DNA from: JAZDRH01 sp047470865
Lineage (GTDB): Bacteria > Pseudomonadota > Gammaproteobacteria > Pseudomonadales > Pseudomonadaceae
Length of the DNA stretch: 64,000 nt
Direction: 5' to 3'
Assembly: GCF_047470865.1 (NCBI RefSeq)
Contig: NZ_JAZDRH010000009.1
Location: 47,517-111,516, forward strand
This document shows positions 44,942-52,212 of the stretch, one piece after another. The position numbers were made by a program, and so were the translations under genes. The notes beneath the pieces were generated by a model. It was not told the origin of the DNA, did not search any database, and saw only the letters and a program-made list of their open reading frames with translations. The first letter of the stretch is position 1, and each line of letters begins with the position of its first letter.

Positions 44942-45233
44942 TGGCGTATAGCCAAAGTCCGTATCCGAGCAGCATAAGCAGCCATGCAAGCAAGGGATGG
45001 AATAGTAACTTCCAAATAATATGGCGTGGATGAAAGCCCACGCCATGAATAAAGCCGCCTGAAACCCCCAGCATGACGAACATAAGCAGAGAATGGCTAT
45101 AGCTGCCAGAAGAGTCGAGCATGGCACTGGGATGAACCAGTAACAGCAAGCACATAGGTGTGGCAAGTAACCATGAGATCACACGGGTCCATGGTTGGGT
45201 TAAAAACTCTGGGGTAACAGGAGGCGTCTGCAT
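44931..45233 (-). CDS. Cyd operon YbgE-like membrane protein
   Basis: A 100-residue inner-membrane protein with three hydrophobic segments. Its place right after cydX (one base between stop and ATG) is that of ybgE in the E. coli cyd operon, and its size agrees. The motif GGFIHGVGFHPR resembles YbgE proteins. Function in bd oxidase assembly is suspected, not proved. I start at the ATG after the cydX stop; a TTG 18 bases earlier overlaps cydX. Confidence 0.82.
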   Translation of the reverse strand: MQTPPVTPEFLTQPWTRVISWLLATPMCLLLLVHPSAMLDSSGSYSHSLLMFVMLGVSGGFIHGVGFHPRHIIWKLLFHPLLAWLLMLLGYGLWLYATRS

Positions 45234-45234
45234 T

Positions 45235-45339
45235 TTAGTTTTCTGCGTCAAAATCGTGTGAGCCTTCTAGCCATAAGGCGTTGATAATGGCGATAGAACA
45301 AGCGAGTAAAACACCTAAAATCCAAGCAAAGTACCACAT
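45235..45339 (-). CDS. cydX: Cytochrome bd small subunit CydX
   Basis: A 34-residue single-span protein beginning MWYFAWILGVLLACSIAIIN and ending in an acidic tail, the typical CydX sequence, required for stable bd oxidase. The ATG has AGGAG six bases upstream. It lies between cydB and the ybgE-like gene. Confidence 0.93.
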   Translation of the reverse strand: MWYFAWILGVLLACSIAIINALWLEGSHDFDAEN

Positions 45340-45383
45340 AATGAACTCCTAGAAGGGCAAGCCGTAGCTTACCCTTGATAGCT

Positions 45384-46526
45384 TTAGTAAAGGTTATGAG
45401 TGTTTTCTTCAACATGGGTAGAGCTAACTCTGCCCCACATCTTAACGTAGGACCATAGCGAGTAAATCAAGACGATAGGCACGAATAAACAGGCGACAAA
45501 CATCATAATGCCTAAGGTTTTATGGCTTGATACCGCATCCCACATGGTCAGGCTCGAATTAAAGTCGATGCTTGATGGTAGTAAAAATGGGAATAATGCA
45601 AAGCCAGCAGTGCAAATAGTGCCTACAATAGCCAAAGATGAACCTAAAAAGGCGAACCCACTTTTATTGGTTTTGGCACAGATAATCACTAATAAGCTGC
45701 CTAAGATACCTAAAGCGGGTGCAAGCATAGTAATAGGATAACTTGTATAGTTATTCAACCAGCCCATGTTGCCTGTGTGTGCTACTGTTTTACTTAATGG
45801 TGTACTGTAGCCATTAGGGTCAAGGGTAGAAGTAATGCTGTAACCTTCAACCCAAAAAGAGATAACACAGCCAGCTAGAATAAAGCAAAGCAGGTGCAAG
45901 CCAGAAAAAATAAGTGCAGCTTTACGCGAGCGTTGTTGTACTTGGTCTGTGGTACGCATCATTAACCATGTGGCGCCATGACTAATAATCATAAACAAGC
46001 TAACAACACCAACCAGCAAACCTACAGGATTTAACAGCCCAAATAGGTTGCCTTCGTAAAAAATACGCATCTCATCATTAAAGCGAAAAGGCACACCAAG
46101 GAAGAAGTTACCAAAGGCGACACCAATGACCAAGGCAGGAACAATTCCGCCAATACATAATGCCCAGTCCCAGCTATTTCGCCACTTAGTATTTTCTAGT
46201 TTACTGCGATAATCAAAACCGACAGGGCGTACAAATAGTGCAAATAGCACCAGTAGCATGGCCCAGTAAAAGCCAGAAAATGACACCGCATAAACAATAG
46301 GCCAGGCCGCAAATAAAGCGCCTGCGCCTGTAATTAACCATACTTGGTTGCCATCCCAGTGAGGGGCTATGGTGTTGAGTACGGCTCTACGCTCGTTATC
46401 GGTTTTACCCACAAAAGGCGAAAGAATAGCTGCGCCTAAGTCAAATCCATCAGTAATAGCAAAACCGATAAGCAGTACGCCAACCAGTACCCACCAAATT
46501 AGCTTAAGTGTTTCGTAATCAAACAT
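45384..46526 (-). CDS. cydB: Cytochrome bd ubiquinol oxidase subunit II
   Basis: The 380-residue structural subunit of the bd-type quinol oxidase, with about nine membrane segments. The N-terminal FDYETLKLIWWVLVGVLLIGFAITDGFDLGA matches CydB closely. It follows cydA by 11 bases and precedes cydX. Confidence 0.96.
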   Translation of the reverse strand: MFDYETLKLIWWVLVGVLLIGFAITDGFDLGAAILSPFVGKTDNERRAVLNTIAPHWDGNQVWLITGAGALFAAWPIVYAVSFSGFYWAMLLVLFALFVRPVGFDYRSKLENTKWRNSWDWALCIGGIVPALVIGVAFGNFFLGVPFRFNDEMRIFYEGNLFGLLNPVGLLVGVVSLFMIISHGATWLMMRTTDQVQQRSRKAALIFSGLHLLCFILAGCVISFWVEGYSITSTLDPNGYSTPLSKTVAHTGNMGWLNNYTSYPITMLAPALGILGSLLVIICAKTNKSGFAFLGSSLAIVGTICTAGFALFPFLLPSSIDFNSSLTMWDAVSSHKTLGIMMFVACLFVPIVLIYSLWSYVKMWGRVSSTHVEENTHNLY

Positions 46527-46537
46527 AATGCTACTCC

Positions 46538-48100
46538 TTAAGCGTTCTCTAGATTTTTTTGTTCATGGTAATAGCGTCCAGTATGCAGGCTACTAGGCCC
46601 TAACCGAGCAAAACGAATCATTAAATACATTTCAATAATGAGCAAAATTGTATAGAAGGCAATCAATGCAACTAAGGATCCAGTAATGCTAGAAACCGAA
46701 ATGGTAGACGTAGAAAGGTGCGTGGGCAGTACTTCAGCAATGGTCCAAGGCTGACGGCCTACTTCAGCGACAATCCAGCCAGTTTGTGCCGCTAACCAAG
46801 GCAGAGGAAGGCTTAATACAGCAAAGCGTAGTAGCCATTTTTTTCTATCTTGATTACGTCGCGTTGAAGCCCAGAATGCCCAAGCAAAAAGCACTAACAT
46901 CAAGAATCCACTACCCACCATCACGCGAAATGACCAGAACACAGTTGCAACGTGCGGAATACTGTCCTGTGCCGCTAGTTTGATTTGCGATTCAGTGGCA
47001 TCTACAACATTTTCAGTGTATTTCTTTAATAGCAAACCATAGCCTAGGTCGTGTTTAACTTCATTAAAGGCTGTAATATTCTCTGCTGTTTTAGCAGCTC
47101 TTAATTTCTCTAAACGATCATAGGCTAGCATGCCATTACGTATGCGACCTTCATGGTATTGCATAAGATCTTTAATACCCATGACTTCCTTATCTAATGA
47201 GCGAGTGGTAATAATACCCATTACATAAGGGATTTTTACAGCATAGTCGGTACGCATTTCATCTTGGTTAGGTAGACCCACAAGAGTAAATGCTGCAGGT
47301 GCAGGCTCAGTATTCCATTCGGCTTCAATGGCGGCTAGTTTGGTTTTTTGTACATCACCAATTTCATAACCGGCTTCATCACCAAGAACAATAACGGAAA
47401 GAATAGAAGCGAGACCAAAAGCTGAGGCAATAGCAAACGAGCGCCGCGCAAAGCCAAGATCGCGTTTTTTGAGTAAGTACCAACTAGAAATAGCTAGTAC
47501 GAAAATGGCACCAGTTACATAGCCAGCGGCCACAGTATGCACAAATTTTACTTGGGCTACTGGGTTGAAAATCAAGGCCGCAAAGTCTGTAACTTCCATG
47601 CGCATGGTTTCAAAATTAAACTCAGCGCCAATAGGATTTTGCATCCAAGCGTTGGCAATCAAAATCCATAATGCGGAAAGGTTTGAGCCTAAGGCAACCA
47701 GCCATGTCACTGCTAAGTGCTGAACTTTACTTAAGCGGTCCCAGCCAAAAAAGAATAAACCAATAAAAGTTGATTCAAGAAAGAACGCCATCAAACCTTC
47801 AATGGCCAGTGGCGCACCAAACACATCACCCACATAGTGGCTATAGTAAGACCAGTTTGTACCGAACTGGAACTCCATGGTTAAGCCCGTAGTAACGCCA
47901 AGGGCAAAGTTAATACCAAACAACTTACCCCAGAACTTAACCATGTCCTTATAGACTTGCTTGCCCGTCATCACATAGACGGATTCCATAATAGCCAGTA
48001 AGAACGCCAGCCCTAGCGTAAGAGGTACAAATAGGAAGTGATACATAGCGGTTAGTGCAAACTGCAACCGCGATAGATCAACAACTTCTTCAGGAATCAT
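46538..48100 (-). CDS. cydA: Cytochrome bd ubiquinol oxidase subunit I (long Q-loop type)
   Basis: Carries haems b558, b595 and d and the quinol site; reduces oxygen with high affinity. H21 in TAMYHFLFVPLTLGL is the b595 ligand; GRQPWTIAEVLPTHLS near residue 450 is a family signature. The 520-residue length with an extended hydrophilic Q-loop (about 255-385) is the E. coli CydA type rather than the shorter cyanide-insensitive CioA of P. aeruginosa. Presence of cydX and ybgE-like genes supports that. It overlaps cydP by one base. Confidence 0.96.
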   Translation of the reverse strand: MIPEEVVDLSRLQFALTAMYHFLFVPLTLGLAFLLAIMESVYVMTGKQVYKDMVKFWGKLFGINFALGVTTGLTMEFQFGTNWSYYSHYVGDVFGAPLAIEGLMAFFLESTFIGLFFFGWDRLSKVQHLAVTWLVALGSNLSALWILIANAWMQNPIGAEFNFETMRMEVTDFAALIFNPVAQVKFVHTVAAGYVTGAIFVLAISSWYLLKKRDLGFARRSFAIASAFGLASILSVIVLGDEAGYEIGDVQKTKLAAIEAEWNTEPAPAAFTLVGLPNQDEMRTDYAVKIPYVMGIITTRSLDKEVMGIKDLMQYHEGRIRNGMLAYDRLEKLRAAKTAENITAFNEVKHDLGYGLLLKKYTENVVDATESQIKLAAQDSIPHVATVFWSFRVMVGSGFLMLVLFAWAFWASTRRNQDRKKWLLRFAVLSLPLPWLAAQTGWIVAEVGRQPWTIAEVLPTHLSTSTISVSSITGSLVALIAFYTILLIIEMYLMIRFARLGPSSLHTGRYYHEQKNLENA

Positions 48101-48306
48101 TATTTTATCTCCTCATCGGAGTTAGCAGGGGATGGGGCAGGAGCACCAAACAAATGCTGATCGAGTTTTTCAGTGCCATTTACAGGAATGGTAGGCTCGT
48201 TAAACCAGATCGCTTTAATTGAAAAAAGAATCACCAGTTTAAGCACAAGTATGATGGCTAACTCTTTAACTAAGGGGATTTTCCAAATCGAATGGGGTTG
48301 GCTCAT
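48100..48306 (-). CDS. cydP: Cytochrome oxidase putative small subunit CydP
   Basis: A 68-residue protein with one hydrophobic segment (KELAIILVLKLVILFSIKAIWF, split here over two clauses: KELAIILVLK and LVILFSIKAIWF) and a short acidic tail, directly before cydA with TAATG overlap. This is the position and pattern of CydP. I start at the ATG before SQPHSIW; the upstream frame adds 23 charged residues with no ribosome site. Confidence 0.85.
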   Translation of the reverse strand: MSQPHSIWKIPLVKELAIILVLKLVILFSIKAIWFNEPTIPVNGTEKLDQHLFGAPAPSPANSDEEIK

Positions 48307-48328
48307 ACTAGCATCCTGGTAATTTCTT

Positions 48329-48347
48329 CTAGAGAATTTTTCTCTAG
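48329..48347 (-). promoter_or_regulatory. Inverted repeat in the cyd leader
   Basis: CTAGAGAA and TTCTCTAG form an 8-bp repeat with a three-base spacer, about 20 bases before the cydP start. It may be an operator or leader hairpin. No Anr box was found in the short region between cydP and apt. Confidence 0.4.
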
Positions 48348-48437
48348 CTATATTATCGGGCTGAGAAAAAACCAAGCGCTAGTGACGTGATGCCGCACTT
48401 AACTGGCGGCAGGGGAATTAATCGGCAAGTTCTGCCT

Positions 48438-48986
48438 TTAATACTCGTCTAAGGTGAAAGCAGTTAAGCAGTAAGTTGGAACATCCATTTCTTGTAATAA
48501 CTTTGAGCCATTGAGTTCTGGAAGATCAACAATGGCTGCTGCCTCATACACTTGCGCACCTAACCTGCGCACAAGGCGTGCTGCCGCAAGAAAGGTCCCA
48601 CCTGTAGCAATCAGGTCATCAAGGAGTAACATTTGATCACCAGGCTGCAAACTATCCGCTTGGATTTCAATTGTGCTTTGACCATATTCAGTTTCGTAAG
48701 ATTCGGCAATAACATTAGCAGGGAGTTTGCCTTTTTTGCGAAACAGTACCAAAGGTTTGTTGAGCTCGTAGGCCAGTGTTGAACCAATTAAAAAGCCGCG
48801 AGCATCTAGTGCGCCAATATGTGTGATTGGACTGTCCATGTAACGCTGAACAAAGCAGTCCACTACCATGCGCAGTGCTTTGGGGTTTAAAAAGATGGGG
48901 GTGATATCGCGAAATATCACACCTTTTTTAGGAAAATCTTTTACCGGACGAATACAGGATTTAACTGCAAACTCATCAAAAATCAT
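48438..48986 (-). CDS. apt: Adenine phosphoribosyltransferase
   Basis: Salvages adenine to AMP with PRPP. The PRPP-binding motif is MLLLDDLIATGGT (near residue 119), and the N-terminal IRPVKDFPKKGVIFRDITPIF and GALDARGFLIG segments are typical. The length of 182 residues is standard. GGAG precedes the ATG. The apt-anr order matches Pseudomonas. Confidence 0.96.
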   Translation of the reverse strand: MIFDEFAVKSCIRPVKDFPKKGVIFRDITPIFLNPKALRMVVDCFVQRYMDSPITHIGALDARGFLIGSTLAYELNKPLVLFRKKGKLPANVIAESYETEYGQSTIEIQADSLQPGDQMLLLDDLIATGGTFLAAARLVRRLGAQVYEAAAIVDLPELNGSKLLQEMDVPTYCLTAFTLDEY

Positions 48987-49013
48987 GAGGTAACTCCAAT
49001 GGTGCGAACGCTA

Positions 49014-49748
49014 TTAGCTTTCTAGGTTACCACCTGCCAACTGGCATAGCTCCATTGCATTTACAATATGAATTTCTTTACCTTCAGCGCTGATCAATTG
49101 ATTTTGCTGAAAGCGAGTAAATACGCGCGATACAGTTTCTACTGCCAGTCCTAAATAGTTGCCTATTTCATTACGCGACATAGCCAAACGGAATTGTGTT
49201 GCTGAATAACCGCGTTGGCGGAAGCGCGCGGATAGGTTAACTAGGAAGGTAGCAATACGTTCGTCAGCCGTTTTTTTGGAGAGCAGCAGCATCATTTGCT
49301 GATCATCGCGAATTTCACGACTCATAATGCGCATTAACTGGCGCCGTAGTTGAGGAACTTGAATACTCAGCTCGTCAAGACGGTCAAAAGGAATTTCACA
49401 AACAGAAGTGGTTTCTAAAGCAATGGCTGATACAGGATAGGACTCAGTATCCATACCAGATAAGCCTACAAACTCGCTTGGCAAATGGAAACCTGTGATT
49501 TGTTCTTCTCCAGCATCAGTAACGCTGAAAGTTTTTAAGCTACCTGAGCGAACAGCGAATACAGATGTGAAGGTGTCTCCTTGGCGGAATAAAAACTCGC
49601 CTTTTTTCAGAGGACGTCCGCGTTTAACGATTTCGTCCAAAGATTCGAGATCTTCATTGTCTAGAGATAAAGGTAGACATAGCGTGGCTAAGCTACAGTC
49701 GCGGCAATGTGCCTGATGTAAATTACGCACAGCAATAACTTCCGACAT
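49014..49748 (-). CDS. anr: Oxygen-sensing transcriptional regulator Anr (FNR family)
   Basis: Anr binds a [4Fe-4S] cluster without oxygen and then activates genes with TTGAT-N4-ATCAA boxes. Cluster ligands C15, C18 and C24 are in HCRDCSLATLC and the fourth, C117, in TSVCEIPFD. A cyclic-nucleotide-like fold is followed by the DNA-recognition helix GLAVETVSRVFTRFQ with the E-SR residues of the family (near residue 205). I start at the ATG before SEVIAV; a TTG two codons earlier is possible. It is 244 residues and sits beside its probable targets hemN and the cco genes. Confidence 0.96.
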   Translation of the reverse strand: MSEVIAVRNLHQAHCRDCSLATLCLPLSLDNEDLESLDEIVKRGRPLKKGEFLFRQGDTFTSVFAVRSGSLKTFSVTDAGEEQITGFHLPSEFVGLSGMDTESYPVSAIALETTSVCEIPFDRLDELSIQVPQLRRQLMRIMSREIRDDQQMMLLLSKKTADERIATFLVNLSARFRQRGYSATQFRLAMSRNEIGNYLGLAVETVSRVFTRFQQNQLISAEGKEIHIVNAMELCQLAGGNLES

Positions 49749-49842
49749 GCTCAAGTTACTCTCAGTTAGAAAATAATTGTTGCGTAAGATAACGCAAATA
49801 ACGTCAAGCTTCCAGAGTATTGATTAAAAGCAATAAAAATAT

Positions 49843-51219
49843 TTAGTTATTTGTGCTTTGGGTCGCGGATTGATAATGATCAAATATCTGACAAATTAAC
49901 TCAGGTATATGCAGAGCTTTTGAGTTTAAAATTAATAGGTTGCTATTTATGCTTAAAAGATTTTTCTGCTCTAGCAGGTAGAGCGAGGACAGCTCATTTT
50001 TAAAATAAATCTCAAAAGCAATGTTGTATTTTTCATTTAATTTCTTTATATCTAGTTTGCCATGGCATTGAATTTGCTCAATTAAATCGCGGCGGATGAT
50101 GTCATCTGCTGTGTAGGTGAGCGCTTTTTCTAATGGAAAGTGCCCGTTTTCAATTAGGTTATAATAATGACTTAAGTTAGTTGTGTTTTGCCCAATAAAC
50201 GTTTCTGTTTGAGTGATAGCATTAGGCCCAAAACCTATTAAATCGCAGTGTCCATGGTCAGAATAGCCCAGTGCATTTATTTTTAATCGATCATCTTCTT
50301 TGGCGCTACCATAATTATCATCTGAGCGAGCATATAATCCTTGGCCTAAATAGCTGTAATTGGCACTTGTGAGGCGCTCAAATGTATATAGATACATTTC
50401 ATGACGTAACTGTTCGCTAGGAAGGTCGTCTTTATTAATAAAACGTTGCACTGGAGAATTTTCAATATCGTATAAAAAAGCCTTTGCACCTATTCGATCA
50501 GGTTGCAATGCAATAATTTTATCCAGTGATTCTGCATAGGATGTTCGGGTTTGTTTAGGCAGACCATACATTAGGGTTAAACAGATTGAGCGATACTCTA
50601 AAGTACGAGCGGCATCAACTAAGGTTTGCACTTGATTTAAAGTGTGTAGTCGATTAATCGCCGTTTGCTCAATAGGATTAAGTGTTTGAATATTGATTAA
50701 AATACGATTGAAGCCTAGCTCACGCAAAAGAGCAACTGTAGACCAGTCTGATTCGCGAGGGTCAATTTTTATCTCATAGTCTACTAAATTATCACTATGA
50801 ATATTAAAATAGTCTTTTAAAAAACTAAGTAAACTTGAAAATTCTTGATGATTAAAAAAAGTTGGATTTCCCCCGCCAATAAATAACTGTTCAATAACTT
50901 GGCTTTTGTCTAATAGTTTAGCGGTTGATACAATTTCTTTCTTTAATATATTTAAAAATTGAGTTGAACGACTTCTATCTTTACTAGATATTTTAAATCT
51001 ATCACAAGTAAAACAGTTGCTTGGACAGAATGGAATATAAATATAAAGTGCCAGTGGTTTCTTTTTAAGTCTACTGTGTTTTAGCGCTCTGGCATACTCT
51101 AAATCGTTAGGTTTTAATAGTGTAGGTAGTTTTTCTAAGCGCGGATAAACAGTATAACTAGGCAAGCTCTCAGCCTCCTTAGCTATAAAGTATTTATCAT
51201 GCTCTATTAGCCTAGACAT
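49843..51219 (-). CDS. HemN-family radical SAM protein, divergent
   Basis: A 458-residue protein in the exact place of Pseudomonas hemN (oxygen-independent coproporphyrinogen III oxidase) and alignable to HemN throughout: YIYIPFCPSNCFTC keeps the radical SAM cysteines C65, C69, C72; FIGGGNPTFF and YGLPKQTRTSYAESL follow. However, several residues conserved in HemN are changed: the His of YxHIPFC is Y61, the CGC cysteine is R74, the Glu of IEVDP is K151, and the Asp before LIYGLPKQ is T215. The gene is AT-rich compared with its neighbours. A perfect Anr box precedes it. It may be a fast-evolving HemN or a relative with another role; I therefore give no symbol. Confidence 0.8.
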   Translation of the reverse strand: MSRLIEHDKYFIAKEAESLPSYTVYPRLEKLPTLLKPNDLEYARALKHSRLKKKPLALYIYIPFCPSNCFTCDRFKISSKDRSRSTQFLNILKKEIVSTAKLLDKSQVIEQLFIGGGNPTFFNHQEFSSLLSFLKDYFNIHSDNLVDYEIKIDPRESDWSTVALLRELGFNRILINIQTLNPIEQTAINRLHTLNQVQTLVDAARTLEYRSICLTLMYGLPKQTRTSYAESLDKIIALQPDRIGAKAFLYDIENSPVQRFINKDDLPSEQLRHEMYLYTFERLTSANYSYLGQGLYARSDDNYGSAKEDDRLKINALGYSDHGHCDLIGFGPNAITQTETFIGQNTTNLSHYYNLIENGHFPLEKALTYTADDIIRRDLIEQIQCHGKLDIKKLNEKYNIAFEIYFKNELSSLYLLEQKNLLSINSNLLILNSKALHIPELICQIFDHYQSATQSTNN

Positions 51220-51276
51220 AGTATAACCTAATTATAAATAATGCTTGAAATTATAGATTTAGGTAACTTTTTAAGT

Positions 51277-51290
51277 TTGATGTAAATCAA
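51277..51290. promoter_or_regulatory. Anr/FNR box before the hemN-family gene
   Basis: TTGATGTAAATCAA is a perfect TTGAT-N4-ATCAA site, extended on both sides to a 22-base palindrome (51273-51294). It lies 58 bases upstream of the hemN-family start. Confidence 0.88.
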
Positions 51291-51317
51291 ACTTAAATTT
51301 TAAAAAAAAGACGCAGA

Positions 51318-52001
51318 TCAATGACCCATGATCCAGCCTTGATGAGGGCCAGGAATAGTCCATATACCAAAAAGAATAATTAGAATACCTGAGGTCATTC
51401 GCACTTTTTTTTGCTGTAAAAAGCTGTTTAATGATTGTGCCGCTAAGCCTGAAATGATTAAAGTTGGCCATGTGCCTAGACCAAAAAAAAGCATAGTCAG
51501 GGCGCCTAGGCTAGCGTTTCCTTGACTGGCTGAAAGCGGCAAAGCACCATAGACGAGTCCGCAAGGTAACCACCCCCAAAGAAAGCCTAAACACAATGCC
51601 TGAGCAATGCTAGTTACAGGAAGAAACTTACTGGCTATGGGTTGTATACGTTTCCACAGTAAGCTGCCTAGGCGCTCGGTATAGGTTAGCCCAGACCACC
51701 AACCTGCTAAATAGAGCCCCATAATAATTAACATGGCACCAGCAAGATAACGCAAGCCAGTGGTAAAGCCTGTCTGGTCTAAGCTCCAGCCAATGAGGCC
51801 AAATAACAGTCCAGCTAGGCTGTAACTAATAATACGACCTATGTTATAGGTGAATATTAGTGCAAAACGTTTGCCTTTTGCTTGAGGAGGAATGGCCATG
51901 GTTAGCGCTGCCATAATGCCACCACACATGCCAATGCAGTGAACGCTACCGAGCAAGCCAGCAGTAAAGGCCACCACTAGGGTCATTAAGCTTTCTGTCA
52001 T
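51318..52001 (-). CDS. TauE/SafE-type membrane protein linked to cbb3 assembly
   Basis: A 227-residue inner-membrane protein with six hydrophobic segments. It starts with GLLGSVHCIGMCGGIMAAL, whose Cys-X3-Cys in a membrane helix is typical of the cbb3-associated branch of this family and suggests copper handling. The homologue in P. aeruginosa occupies the same place after ccoS. It overlaps ccoS by four bases. Copper transport is inference. Confidence 0.85.
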   Translation of the reverse strand: MTESLMTLVVAFTAGLLGSVHCIGMCGGIMAALTMAIPPQAKGKRFALIFTYNIGRIISYSLAGLLFGLIGWSLDQTGFTTGLRYLAGAMLIIMGLYLAGWWSGLTYTERLGSLLWKRIQPIASKFLPVTSIAQALCLGFLWGWLPCGLVYGALPLSASQGNASLGALTMLFFGLGTWPTLIISGLAAQSLNSFLQQKKVRMTSGILIILFGIWTIPGPHQGWIMGH

Positions 52002-52204
52002 TGTTCAGACTTATCGGTTTGCTCTGAATGATTGGCGCGCTCAACCCCTGCTTTATGCATAGGGTCTTCGTCATCAAAAAGAATGCTGTGAGCTGGGCCT
52101 TCCATATCGTCAAATTGCCCAGAGTTGACAGCCCAGTTAAAAATATAAATAGCAATAGCAACAATAATTAGTGCAACTGGAATCATTACGTAAAGTGCAG
52201 GCAT
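51998..52204 (-). CDS. ccoS: Cbb3-type cytochrome oxidase assembly protein CcoS
   Basis: A 68-residue protein with one membrane segment at the N-terminus (MIPVALIIVAIAIYIFNW) and the CcoS motif SGQFDDMEGPAHSILFDDE. Needed in other bacteria for maturation of cbb3 oxidase. It lies between ccoI and the TauE-like gene, with overlaps indicating one transcript. Confidence 0.94.
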   Translation of the reverse strand: MPALYVMIPVALIIVAIAIYIFNWAVNSGQFDDMEGPAHSILFDDEDPMHKAGVERANHSEQTDKSEQ

Positions 52205-52212
52205 GCTAGCTC

